DNA of 64,000 nucleotides from Cocos nucifera (Eukaryota; Streptophyta; Magnoliopsida; Arecales; Arecaceae). The translations under genes were made by a program, and so were the position numbers. Numbering within the stretch: position 1 is the first letter of the stretch; each line of letters starts with the position of its first letter. The notes under the pieces are model-generated. The model made no database searches. It was not told the origin of the DNA and worked only from the letters and a program-made list of their open reading frames with translations. The DNA is taken from NCBI GenBank assembly GCA_006176705.1, contig QRFJ01002118.1, forward strand, positions 186,001 through 250,000, given 5' to 3'. Shown one piece after another: positions 10,203-22,237 of the stretch.

Positions 10203-12204
10203 TAGATATTGGATTCAGCATGCTCGCACCACTATACTTCTCATTGGGAGTGGTTTGTTACCTACCAAAAGGTCGATGGTGGAAGTGTCAGCCTTGGAGA
10301 TGATCACCCATGTAAAGTAGCTGGAGTTGGTTCTATCCGGATGAGGATGTATGATGGAATTATTAGCACATTATCAAATATCAGGCATGTACCAAAGTTG
10401 AAAAAGAATTTGATTTCTTTGGGCTACTTGGAGGAGCAGGATTATGCTTTTAGTAGCCAAGCTGGGAGTGGATGTTTGAAAATTTTTAAGAAAGCTTTGG
10501 TGGTGATGAGGGGTAGAAGACTGAGCAACAATCTTTACAGAATAAAAGGCTCAGTGGTGAATGATAGTGTAGAGGTGCTAGCAGTGGCATAGGTAGAGCG
10601 GATTTTATATCGACTATGACACTATCGAATGGGTCATATGAGTGACCGTGGGCTCACTAAACTTAGCAGAAGAGATATGATCCTAGCCCTAAAGAAGGAG
10701 GGCATAGATTTGTGTGAGCCGTATATCCTTAGCAAACAGCATAGGATAAAATTTGTTAGAAGTACCAAGCATAGTGAAGGAGTGCTGGTTTTAGTGCACT
10801 CAAATATATGGGAACCAGCTCCTATATCAGCTAGAGATGGGTTAAGGTATTTTATCACTTTCATTAATGATTTCTCAAGGAAGGTGTGGGTCTATCTGAT
10901 TAAAGAAAAATCATAGATGTTTGCCCAATTTTGAGCCTAGAGAGCTAAAGTAGAGGAGTCAAGAAGATAGGTAAAGTATTTAAGATTGGATAATGGAGGG
11001 GAGTATACTAGCCTGGAGTTCAGGAGGTACTGTGAGGAAAATGGCATCAAACGTCATTACACAATGAAGATGACTCCCTAGTAGAATGGTATCATGGAGA
11101 GAATGAATCGAATATTGATCGAGAAGGCACGGAGTTTGAGGCTGCAGATATCACTTTTAAAATTTTTTTGGGGTGATGCATTAATTTTTTCTTATTTTCT
11201 TATGAACAGGTCTCCACATCATAAGCTGAATGAGTGCATTCCAGAGAAGATCTGGAGTGGAAACAAGGTGGTGCTTGACTACCTGAAGGTCTTTAGTTGT
11301 CTGGCCTATGCACATGTGGAGGCAATCGAGAGGAGCAAATTGGATCTAAAATCTTAAAAGAGGACATTCATAGGATATCCACAAGAAGTCAAGGGGTACC
11401 TGCTGTAGGATTCTCAGACACAGAAGTTAGTGATCAGTAGGGACATTATCTTTTATGAGAAAAGCATCTTGAGGAGGTTTGGGATAGATGAAACTGGAGA
11501 GACAAAGGTGAACAGCAGTGGCCAGTCTGAGATAGATGACATGCAGTCCGAATTCACGTATAGGAGTGTTCCTATTAAGGTGAAGCTGGCTAGGAGAAAA
11601 GATACTCAGATGGAAGACTGGCATGAAGTGCCAGTAGTTTAGATGGATGTGCAGGATTAGCCATAGACATCAGACAAAGATATGCCAGTGGGAGTGGCTT
11701 TACACAAACCCCAGCATACTATCAGAAGATTAGTTAGATATGGTATTGATGAGGTTATCTCCTATGCACTCATCACTATTAATGAAGATCCAAAAAATTA
11801 TGCAGAAGCTATGGAGAGTGAGGATCATGATTCATGGATGCAGGCCATGATGGAGGAGATGGAATCACTTGAAAAGAATTAGACATGGTAGCCAGTGGAT
11901 CTTCTAGAAAGTGCTTGACCTATTGGCTCAAAGTGTGTGTTCATAAAGAAAGAGGTATCTTTAGAACAAGGTGGAGTCAAATTCAAAGCAAGAGTAGTAG
12001 TAAAGGGATACTCACAAAAGGAAGAGATTGACTATATAGAAATTTTTTCTCCTGTGATGCATCATACATCTATTCGAATTTTGCTGTCATTGGTGACACA
12101 GTACAACATGAAGCTGGAATAGATGGATGTGAAGATGGCCTTCCTTCATGGTACATTGGAGGAAAGGATCAACATGAAGTAGCTAGAGGGATTCATGGAG
12201 ACTG
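10203..12204 (+). pseudogene. Element A pol, N-terminal part: protease, integrase, start of RT
   Basis: Protease is recognised from ILDSACSHHYT at about 10208 (DSA instead of the usual DSG), preceded by TAG where Trp is expected. Integrase follows from 10629. Its zinc region is damaged (one Cys of the second CxxC pair is replaced in LCEPY). The first catalytic Asp is Asn (HSNIWEPAP), the second is retained (RLDNGGEY, about 10985) and the Glu is kept in NGIMERMN. TAG TAG at 11079-11084 stands where copia proteins have QQ before NG. RT begins with KGYSQKEEIDYIEIFSPV and MDVKMAFLHG and stops at the insertion of element B at 12204. Stops at 11880, 11889, 12120 and 12180 also break it. Confidence 0.85.
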
Positions 12205-12235
12205 TGTTGGAAATTATATCTTAAAGTCAATCATC

Positions 12236-13152
12236 TATGAGGATTTATGATGCTCCCAAGCCTTGGGAGGCCATGGGAGGAGTCAGGAGGTTGGCTCCAG
12301 GGATTTTAGGAGCTTGGTTGATGCTTCGGAGATCTGGGACATAAGGTGAAGCAAGAAATCAAAGTTGGAGAATCAAGACTGTAGAAAGAAGATTTTCTGT
12401 AGGTTAGCCGGCTTAGTCCAAAACTGGACGACTAAGTCTCAGTGCATAGCCAAAATAGAGAGCTTCGCATTTGAAACTACTGGCACGGCACAAGACTAAG
12501 CTGGCTCAATTTCAGACTGAGCCAACCTAGTGAAACTTAGCCGACTCAGTGCTGAGACTGAGCCAGCTCAGTGTGCGGGCAGAGTTATGCAAGGATCTAT
12601 TTTGGGCTAGGATCTAGGTTGATCCTAGGGGTCTTAAGACCTGATTTGATAGGTCTTAAGGTGGCTAATTCATATATGGATCAGATCTAGATCCAGAGGA
12701 TGAGAGCATGAGAGACATGGGTGTACATGAGCTTGGTGATTCATGTATTGGGTTAGCTAGGAGAGTTTTTAATCGGGCCTAATGGCTATGTATAAATATA
12801 TAGGTTATATTAGGATTTTCAAGGTTGGAATCAATACAGACCTTTTCTTCCTCAACTCTCTTCTTCTCTTCTCTCTAGAGTTACCGCCCTAGGGTTCTTG
12901 AAGAAGCCCTAAAGAAGGGGGGCATCTCCCTCAAGCCCAAGGAGGGAGGTGCCCCATCATAGATCCAGGTGGAGGATCGATGGTTTGCTGCCCATAGAGA
13001 ACATCATAGGTTTCTTTAGGTTCATGCTAAAGATTAGGGGCTTCCGTAACATGGTATCGAGGCTTGTGATGCTAAGGATGATTGGCGTTCAAGTGATATC
13101 ATGGAATATCAATTGGTATCATGGAGAGGTGATGCTAGTTGGTGCGCTTACA
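12236..13152 (+). repeat. C1 5' LTR
   Basis: Starts TATGAGGATTTATG (TG changed to TA) and ends CGCTTACA. It carries an array of imperfect CTGAGCCGGCTCAG palindromes at 12405-12580, a TATA box (TATAAATA, 12791-12798) and PBS-like repeats at 13052 and 13113 just inside its 3' end. Confidence 0.87.
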
Positions 13153-14786
13153 TTTGGTATTAGAGCTTGATAGTGCATGGAAGAAAAGGAGAAGTCGTAT
13201 AAGATGAAATCAAAAATCTGCACAAGGATTCCACGGTATGTCTCAAATCTATCTTTGTTGTTACTGTGGTTTGGCCAACCAAGAGCAGCGAGTTGAAGGT
13301 GGAGGTTGAGAGGATTAACGAGAAGAAATTTTCTCGGGGTGGAAGGATTTGGTGCATGATTTGTTGATCGATCTTGATAGAAAGGCCAAGATGTTTGACA
13401 GTTATATACAGGCAGGGAGTGTTGGAGTGTTGTAGTAGCGCTTCCATGAAGATGTAGGGCTGAGAGAGGTTGGACAATGCAGCAGTTGAGGGAGGTATCT
13501 CAACAGAGAGCATCAGAGTTCTCTAGGAAGATGGGCAGTGTGGGGCTATTGAAGAGAGGTTTTTTAGGAGATAATGGTCGAAGGAAGGCTGAAAAAGCGA
13601 TTATACGTCCTTCAGTGATAGGAAGGAGGGAAAGTAGTCGGAGATGTATTCAGCGGTTCAATCAGAGCATGAATTTGAGGAGCTTTGGGAGTGATGGAGA
13701 TGGATGATCCATGGAGGTTCAGTAGATCAGGGCTAGATGGTTGTGGAGCGGCTTAGAGATGAATTAAGGAGCGCTTGAGTGCTGCAGGAGTGCTACCTTG
13801 GAGGCACAGGGGCTGAGAGAGGCTCGGCGGTGCAGTAGCCAAGGAGTGTATTTCAGCAGATAGTGTTAGGTGCTTCTCAAGGAGATTGGGAGTAGGTCTC
13901 AGGGAGAGCTAGGGGGTCTCAAGGAGCGCTAGGAGGTCTCAGGCAGTCGAAAGTATCATGGATCAGGTTTCTTCTATAGAAGCACCAGGGAGAGTCGTGG
14001 TTCAGGTGGAGGATGGTTCTCTGAGTGCAACTAAAGCGATGGCTGGTGTAGGGGCAGAAGAGAAAGACTATGGTGGAATTTTCTATGGTTCAGTCGCTAG
14101 ATTCAAAAGAGTTGGATAAGCTCTTAGGTTTCGGAGATGCCTGTGGGTTGTGGAGGTATCTAAGATGGCTTCGAAGGGGTCCATGGAGTACGGAGAGTTT
14201 GAAGTGGTAGCGACGGTGTTCGAGGTGCTGCAGCAGGCTCAGCAATGCAGCGTTGAGTGGTTGGCCTCGAGGGACTCGATGATAGAGTCGGCTTCTACGG
14301 CATTAGATGGACTTTCGATATAGGTGGAGCTCCAAAGAGGTGGTTTCATAATTAGAGAGAAATTTGACATGTGTTCAGAGTAGAGGGATGCAGGAGGATC
14401 GATATCCTAACACCAATGCCGGTGATGCATAGTTTCAGATGGAGCAGCATGTGCAGGAGGACATGCATAGTTCTGAGGAGACCATATCGGGGTTTACAGC
14501 AAGTGCCAGTACTGGAACATTATGGGTTCTCCAGAAAAGTTTAGGAAAAGTGATGCAGCTGCTAAGCAGAAGAAATCCTAAAATTCTAAGGTGGTGCAGA
14601 GGTGCAAGCCAAGATCTTCAGCAGTGGAGGCTGTCATCCCAAAGAACTCAAGGGTGCACAACAGCTAAAGAGGATTGGCGGAGATGATGTTTGCATAGGT
14701 GCTGTCGAGTGCATAGAGATAGTGTGATCATGCAGGAGGGCATTGTCGAGGAATTTGCCAAGGCTTGGGAGCACCAAGGTGGAGAT
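13153..14786 (+). pseudogene. C1 interior with degenerate gag remnant and repeated modules
   Basis: After the primer site, a short broken gag-like stretch is readable at about 13290-13400 across frames (elements resembling KDLVHDLLID after a GKxF block), comparable to the start of A's gag. No frame is longer than about 80 codons. A module containing GGGCTGAGAGAGG and a GCAGTAGCC/GCAGCAGTT block occurs at about 13410-13545 and again at 13770-13895. No enzyme domain is visible, so the element depends on proteins supplied in trans. Confidence 0.6.
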
Positions 14787-15707
14787 TGTGAGGATTTATA
14801 GTGCTCCCAAGCCTTGGAAAGCCATGAGAGGAGTCAGGGGGTTGGCTTTGAGGATTTCAGGGGCTTGGTTTGTGCTTCGAGATTTGGGACACAAGATGAA
14901 GCAAGAAATCAAAGTTGGAGAATCAAGACTACAGAAAGGAGATTTTCTATAGGTTAGCCAGCTCAATCCAAAACTAGATCGGCTAAGTCTCAATGCATAG
15001 GCAAAATAGAGAACTGCACGTTCAGGATAGCTGGCATGGCACAAGACTGGGCTGACTTAATTTCAGACTGAGCCGACCCAGTGGAACTTAGCCGACACAG
15101 TGCTAAGACTGAGCTAGCTTAGTGCATGGGCAGAGTTACGCAAGGGTCTATTTTGGGCTAGGGTCTAGGTTGATCCTAAGGGTTTTAAGGCTTGGTTTGA
15201 GAGGTCTTAAGGTGGCTAATTCATGTATGGGTTGGGTCTAAATCCAGAGGATGAGAGCATAGGAGACATGGGTGTAAATGGGCTCGGTGAGTGCTTTCAT
15301 GTATTAGGTTAGCCAGGAGAGTTTTTGGTCGGACCTAATAGCTATGTATAAATACATAGGTTATATTAGGGTTTTCAAGGTTGGAATCAATACAGACCTT
15401 TTCTCCCTCAACTCTCTTCTTCTCTTCTCTCTAGAGTTTTCGCCCTAGGATTCTTGAAGAAGCCCTAGAGAAGGGGGCATCTCCCTCAAGCCCAAGGAGG
15501 GAGGCGCCCCATCACAGATCCAGGTGGAGGATCGGTGGTTTGTTGCCCATAGAGAATGTCATAGGTTCCTTCAGGTTTGTGCTAAAGATCAGGAGCTTCG
15601 GCAACATGGTATCGGAGCTTGTGATGCTAAGGATGATTAGCGTTCGAGTGATATCATGGAACATCAATTGGTATCAAGGAGAGGTGATGCCAGTTGGTGC
15701 ACTTACA
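14787..15707 (+). repeat. C1 3' LTR
   Basis: Starts TGTGAGGATTTATAG and ends GCACTTACA before the target duplication. Palindrome array at 14955-15130, TATA box at about 15350, PBS-like TGGTATCGGAGCTTG at about 15609. Confidence 0.87.
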
Positions 15708-18516
15708 TCATCTAGGTTGTAGATGGTTGAGCTAAATATAATAATACTTAAATTATTAATAAATAAAATTATTATTTTGGCTTTTTCATCACTTTGTGCA
15801 TCTTTCTATAATGAACTCTTCGGTGATGAAGTCCTTAGGGCTATTTAGACTCGACAAAGAAGAATTTATCATTTAGTTCTTAAATTAGTTCGTGACCAAA
15901 TGATATGCTGTTACTCAGGACAACAATATATCGAGTGTAGGTCATTGTGTACCATAAGTGTTGGTCATCCTCTTAACTAAGAAGTATGGAGATACTGTTA
16001 TGGCATGCAGGTGAAGTGTAGGGGTATATTTTACTGAACATGATCCAATTGTGGAGCTCTCTACTGTCAAGAGTTGCTCATGAAGAATATGGGTATAAGT
16101 GTCCCTTAGACCTGAGACCACCATGGTGACTTGCAAGCAACTCACTGTACTTAGGTACTGAACTACCTGAATTTCTAATTTAGTGACAGAAGGCTACTAG
16201 GTGCAGTCAAGTACTTGTGAAGTTGGTGTGTGTGTGTTAAGATGGGATTGACCCCTCTAAGTGTTGGAGCAAGTGCATTACTGTATTTTAATTTAGCAAA
16301 CCCTCGATCGGGGTGGTCCATGTGATGGATACTAAATTTTGAAATACAATATGGATAAATTTTTAGGATTTATGGTAAATTCTAGATCATCCTTTGAGCA
16401 TCAAGGATAAGAGGATGAATTATATGATAACCATATGCCACAGGTTTGTTATTATTGCATTATGATTTTTCGACCTATCCAGACGTCGGGTACCATTATT
16501 AGATGGTCATATCGATTGGTATAGAAAATCAATTCTTATGCTACCAACTTAGGAATCAAACCTATGGGGTCATACATATAAGGAGTTTCTATCTGATCTG
16601 ATGGCTGATCATGAGTCCTGATGACCTAGGATACTGTGGTCAAGAGTTCCACTGGATTGGGACTCTGTGACCAGGAGTTCCACTAGATTGGGACTCTACC
16701 TTTGTAGGTTCCACTAGATTGGGACTCAGAGTCTTACTTGTCTGAAACTCTCTGATCAAGAGTCCTACTAGTTTGGAACTCTGTGACCGTGAGTTTCATT
16801 CGTTTGGGACACTAGGTTCAAGAGTCCCACTAGATTGGGACTCTTCAGAAGTTTCATGTTGATGGAACTCTATTGCCCGATAACCTATCTGATTTAGACT
16901 CTATTATTTTTGAAGGATTAATTAGTAATTTGATTGCTAATTAGCTCAATTTGATGGAGCAATGAGGATTTGATCAAATCTGATCGAATTGGATTTGACT
17001 GGGTTTGACCTGATAAGGTCATAAGATGACCTAATCACTATGGAAGATTTGATCCTGATTTGATCAGGACTTGGATCTAATTACTTTTTAATTTAATTAA
17101 AAATTAATTAAATTGGGTTAAGCCTAATTTGGTTGGGTTTAACCTAGTCTAATTGGGTTTAGATTAATTGGTTTGGTTGAAACCAATTAGGACCAAGTCA
17201 AATAAAGTTTGAATTCAAACTCTCCCATGCGCCCACTATCTTTGACTTTTCCACTCTTGTTTTACACCCCAAAATTTTTGTACATAACTTTTCTCATGCT
17301 TAGAAGGTACGCTCCCTCTCTTATCTACTTTTGATTTGATCCAAGGGTTGGACTGGTTCAAAGTTAGTTGAATTTTGAATTCAACTTAATTGGTTGAGTA
17401 GTTTGAACCCATCCTTATCCTTATCTGATTCCCATGCCCACCAAATATTTTCACATAAATTTTTGTGCATTTCAGAGAGTGGATGCACAGAAGGAGAGTC
17501 CTTCTATGTGTAAAACTCCTGGGGTGGGTGTTGGGAATGGGATAAGCACTTGCTTGAATTTTGAATTCAAGCAAGTGGTTGAAACCACTTAACCTCCCTC
17601 TTCTTATCCAATCTCATGCAGCTTTCCCATGGGTTGCACGCAACTTTTAAAGGGAATTTTTTTTGTGCATGCATGAGAGAGGAGGGGGGCTATGTAGAGG
17701 GATTTCTAAGAGAGAGAAAATCAGAGAAGGGGGGCTTGTCCTGTGTGTGGAAGGATCAACTATAGTTCCTGCGCCAACTTTTCTCACATGCTTCTTCTCA
17801 ATTTTTTTTTCTCCCTTATGTGATCCATCTTAAGAGGATCTAAATGGGTGTATGGTAGAGGAAGAGTCCTTCTTCTCATGAAAATTTGTTTTACAGAAAA
17901 ACTCCAAAGAGAGAGGGCATGAGAGGGTTTTCGGTGTGTCAAGGTTTTTCGATGAGTGCAAAATCCTAGGGTTAGGATCTTGGGTTCGGGTGGAGAGATC
18001 GAGTGCTTTGAGCATCGGATCACCACCAAACTTCAGACACTGACTCATCATCCTCCACACTCCATGTTTTGATTTTCTAGAGTATCCAAGAGATCAGAAA
18101 GAAGATGATCGATTGGATCGATCGCGATCAGCCGTCGAAGGCCCCGGCGAGGAGCTAGCACTTTAGTGGAGCTGATCGGGACTAGGAGCTTCGTGTGGAC
18201 CAACCGTAGATTTTGGACAAGTATGCAACTATAGTGCAATACTAGAGACTTATTCTGGTTGATTCAGATTATGGAGATCAGCTATCCATGCACAGATATC
18301 GAGTTCTAAACTCGTATCGATCAGCAGATTCGATTTGCTGATCGATCGCATTTAAATTTTAAATTACATATTAGTATGTTTAGATCCTGAGTAGGGTTTA
18401 AATTGATTAGATTAATTCATGTAGTAGATTAATATTTGATAAATTTTTATTTTTATTGCTTTAATTTCAAAAATATTTTAAAAATGCATGCTAAAAATCC
18501 TGCCCGATTTTCTTCA

Positions 18517-18532
18517 TTGGTATCAGAGTAAG
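18517..18532 (+). promoter_or_regulatory. Element B primer binding site
   Basis: TTGGTATCAGAGTAAG immediately follows the LTR end CTTCA; it is complementary to the 3' end of initiator Met tRNA over the first 12 bases. Confidence 0.85.
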
Positions 18533-19960
18533 GTTCCTTGACATGTCTAATACGTAATTAGAAATTAAATGTTAGTATATTTGATATGCTCAATCCAGAT
18601 AACTTAGTAATCGAGAATGAATAAGCCACCAAGCCATCCGATCATAAGGGTTAAGTATCGTTTAAAGGCGATGTCCTCCCATTCAGTGGGGATCCCTTAT
18701 GGTGGTAGGGGTGCCACTGTGAACTCATTCATTAAGACGAGCAGTGAAAGAATTTTAATAATTAAAATTATTTTAATTAAAAAATTAAATATGAATGTAT
18801 TTTAGATTAAATCTAAAAAGTTGATTCATAGTTTAATTTTTATTATGTTTTGTTTTCTATTTAAAACTAGCAATAGATTGCTGTTTGAGAAATGAGCTGA
18901 TCCATTTTTGGAATGAGTCAACCCATTTGAAAAATAGAAAATGAAAATCTTTCAAAATTTAAAAACTATTTTTGAAATGCTGAACCCTGATCCATTTGCC
19001 CAAAAACTTAATTAAAAGAATTAAGTGTTGTCTTCTAGGTTCTAGAATTGTGAATTAAAGATCCTAAGACAAAATCATAAAATTGTGGGTTAAAGGATTA
19101 GATGAATTAGGTTCATTAATCCTTAGCTGGGTTAGACCTAAGGTTAGATTAAAGAATGGAATTAATCTAGAATAATTGATCAAATCTAACTAAGTGTTGA
19201 ATTAGATTAGGTCAAGGACACTCTAGAATCAACTTCAATAGTTGTAGTTGGATAGGTCCATGTCTTTAACTAGACTAAGATGGACTTGATTCATGGCTAC
19301 GCGGTTAAGTCCGAAATTATTAGGTTGATCAAGATTAAATCTAATTAACCAGTTAGTGTCTAAGGTAAGTTTGGTAGTCTAGACTAGTGATTTTTAATTA
19401 GGAGCTACTCGCACTGATTCGATCTTTGATGAGTTAATGGCATATCTCTTTCACTAACCTCACTTACCTAGCCGATATGATCGATTGAGATTTGATTAGA
19501 TCACTTGGTGATTCGGACTGACCCATGTCATTAGAAATTAGTTTGATTGATTTCAATCAGTAAGACTGAATAAGATGCCCATGGACCTAAATTGATCCAT
19601 AGTCCTAACCTATTGACTTGATAAAGTCAGTAGGAGGACTTGACTTGGTGAAGTCAGTAAGAAAAATTTGAATCGTGTCCTTTCTATCCTTAAATCACAT
19701 GTAAACTAAATCCTCTAAAAGTTATTAGATCCTTAAAATGACTAAAGTTATGGGGATAACTGAATCATAGCCTTTCATTAAGGTGAATAGTAATAAGTCA
19801 AATTTTTTGGGTAAACATTGGAGGTGCCTTACACCTTGTGTTTATTTGGATATTGAAATTACTATACATCATATGATAATTAGGTCGTACTTTCTTAATG
19901 GTGATCAGGTTAGCCAGAGCTTTCTTCAAACCTGGTTATCATTGGTTTGATGCACCAAAG
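18533..19960 (+). other. Element B leader (first part), with shared blocks and splice donor
   Basis: Non-coding: stops occur in all frames. Two blocks match the leader of element D: CCATCCGATCATAAG and following text (B about 18635-18740, D about 22838-22950), and CTAAGGTAAGTTTGG and following text (B about 19360-19475, D about 23329-23455). The AAG|GTAAGT at 19362-19370 is a full consensus 5' splice site. Confidence 0.7.
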
Positions 19961-22221
19961 TATTAGATGTGTGCCCTAGAAGCCAAATTGGCTAACACTT
20001 ATAATACACTTCTAAGGATAATTTTATAATTTTGACTGTAAATTAATAAAAAAATTATTTTCTATCACAGTGTGTATTTAAAGTGTATGTGATACATCCT
20101 TTGAGTTAATGGTAATGATAATTCATATTTTCAAAGAGTTAAAAATTTAAGATATAAATTTTCATAATTAACTCATAAACTGCTCTGACCGTAGGATCAT
20201 CATGAGGATGGTAATTGATCCGAAAGGTTGGTGTATAATCATTTTCTTTCAGTAGATGAGTCTTGAGTCTATGGTGTGGAGACACTAGAGTGAGAGTACA
20301 GGTACTCATTAGAGAACGAGGGCACTAAGCATGACCACCTCGAGCATTAATAAGAAAGTCTACCTTCTTATCGATGACGGGCTCGATGTTGCAGTAGTGT
20401 GTCTGGTTCTTTGACTTGAGGTACATCGATAATTCATCTTGAGGGTGTTGTAGTTTAACTACACCATAACTCAATCTCCTAGCCATTCGAAATCCTGAGG
20501 TGTATGTTGGCTATAGTACGTTCATTGTAGGAATTAGATTGCACTAATAAGGAATCTATCTACGTTGATAGATGAGGAGTAGCCCTATGATGATCATGAG
20601 AATTGAGTCCATAAGCCCATAATCATGGCAGAGTAAAGATAATAGAAAGAGTTTCTATAAGGATTTTACATAGGACTCAAATCGAATGATTAATTCATAT
20701 GATGGATATTGAGTTTGACGAGTTTACCTTAACCCTAATCCTGTCGGGGCTCAAGATAGAAGAACCCAATCACATAGGTAGCTACACTAAGAGGTTCACT
20801 TTTAGTTCTGATGGATTGCCATGATATACTGCTAGGTGTCACTGGTGGATTTTGGAAGCAATTAGAATGATTTTGATGATCGATCATTCTAATTGTATGA
20901 ATCAGAAAAGTTTTGGTCCATTGAAAGGTATTTTGATGATGTCGATGATGGAGATCATGACATATCTCAGTATCATACGAAATTGAATCTAACTAGATCA
21001 TATAAATAAAAGTTTGGATCTGGATGTCATCAATTGAGCTAATGTAGTTTGATTGATTTGGATTAGATCCAATCAGGTTCAAGGTAATCATGCTAGCACA
21101 CGATTAAGCTTGACTTTTTTTTCTATAATTTTTTTTCATCGCAACTGAGTCAAATTTGATTTGACTCATTTCTGTATCTTTAATGATTTTATTTTCATCT
21201 AACTAGAACAAGTCTTGGTTAGATTAATTATGAAAATTAAATTCATTCATAGTGCAATTGGACTAGGGTCAATAGTTGACCCAATTGAGAGAATTGAAGG
21301 TCATATGATCAGAGAATTTTAGAAATTTCTATAAAAATTATTTTATTTTAATTTTTGGATATATGATAGGGAATGAGTCATACTTTGGGTGTGCAAAATT
21401 TTGTAATTTTTGGAGATCCCTAGATCAGATTTTGATAGAGTTTTATTTGGATCAAACTCTTGAGGGAAGAGTCCTAGATGCACATGGACTCTTCCTTATC
21501 CTTTCATGCCACCACCTTCTAGATGGATTTTTGGCATCAAAATTAAATGGGATCTGGTGTTTTTCATGGAGATCAGGTCCTAGGATCCCAATGGTCTAAT
21601 TAATAAGATTTTTGGTCAGAAAGAAACTCTTTATGATGCTATGTCTTGTATAAGAACTCTTCTTATAAAATTGCCTCAATGTAATTTATTTTTTTCACAT
21701 GCAAAGAAGCCTTCCCTCTAATATCCACACCTCCTCTATCCTTTCTCTCCCTCTCTTCTACATGCCTAAAAAGTTAGGCATAAATCTGAGTTGAAAGTCT
21801 AAGAGTTTTGGCACAAGATTCAACATCTACGTGACGGTGTTTGTGAGACGAATAGGCTGCCCTCAAAAGTCATTTTGAAGGCTTTTCAAATCAGATCCAG
21901 ATCTAATTTTTGGAGAAGAGATTCATGAGGAGAAGATATTCAGATTTTATCCAAGTAAATACTGGTAGAGGCTAGGCACGTGCGTGGTTCCTTCCAGAAT
22001 CTCAGTAATCAATAGGATCATCGTAGGATAATTAGATTACTAAATCAGGTACTTAAAATTTAATTTAATTTTATTTTATTTTTAAATTTTAATATTAGAT
22101 ATCTATGATCAAATTTGAGAAGTCTCAGATCTAATTAAAATTTTTAAAAAAAAATTTAAAATATTTTTTAGATCCAATCAGATCTGAACGATCCTGTGCC
22201 AGAAAAATAAGTTTTCCTTCA
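19961..22221 (+). repeat. Element D 5' LTR
   Basis: Matches 37811-40074 throughout with scattered differences. The first bases are TATTAGATG, so the terminal TG has decayed. It ends TTTTCCTTCA. Confidence 0.87.
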
Positions 22222-22237
22222 ACTGGTATCAGAGCCA
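22222..22237 (+). promoter_or_regulatory. Element D primer binding site
   Basis: ACTGGTATCAGAGCCA follows the LTR directly; TGGTATCAGAGC is the exact iMet-tRNA complement used by most plant copia elements. Confidence 0.87.

Larger units (their letters stand above)
12236..15707 (+). mobile_element. Non-autonomous LTR retrotransposon C1
   Basis: 3.47 kb with LTRs of about 920 bp (12236-13152 and 14787-15707) and a perfect target duplication TCATC (12231-12235 and 15708-15712). A primer site TTTGGTATTAGAGC follows the first LTR and a polypurine-like GGTGGAGAT precedes the second. The 1.63 kb interior holds no protease, integrase or RT. Its tail (TGGGAGCACCAAGGTGGAGA) and LTR start match family A, which suggests mobilisation by A-type proteins. 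Confidence 0.9.
12205..18516 (+). repeat. Element B 5' LTR, split by C1
   Basis: The first 31 bp (12205-12235) and the remainder (15713-18516) join across C1 and match the 3' LTR at 43632-46446. It contains an array of GAGTYCCACTAGATTGGGACTC-like units (16640-16880) and ends GATTTTCTTCA before the primer site. Confidence 0.87.

Noticed and set aside
13606..13707. Arg-rich frame in C1 (RPSVIGRRESSRRC) considered as a small basic protein
   Set aside because: It is not kept open in C2 and has no start context; purine-rich composition explains it.
22217..22237. TGGTATCAGAGCC considered as part of a tRNA gene
   Set aside because: It matches only the tRNA 3'-end complement and sits directly after an LTR, so it is a primer binding site. 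No complete tRNA gene was noticed in the window.
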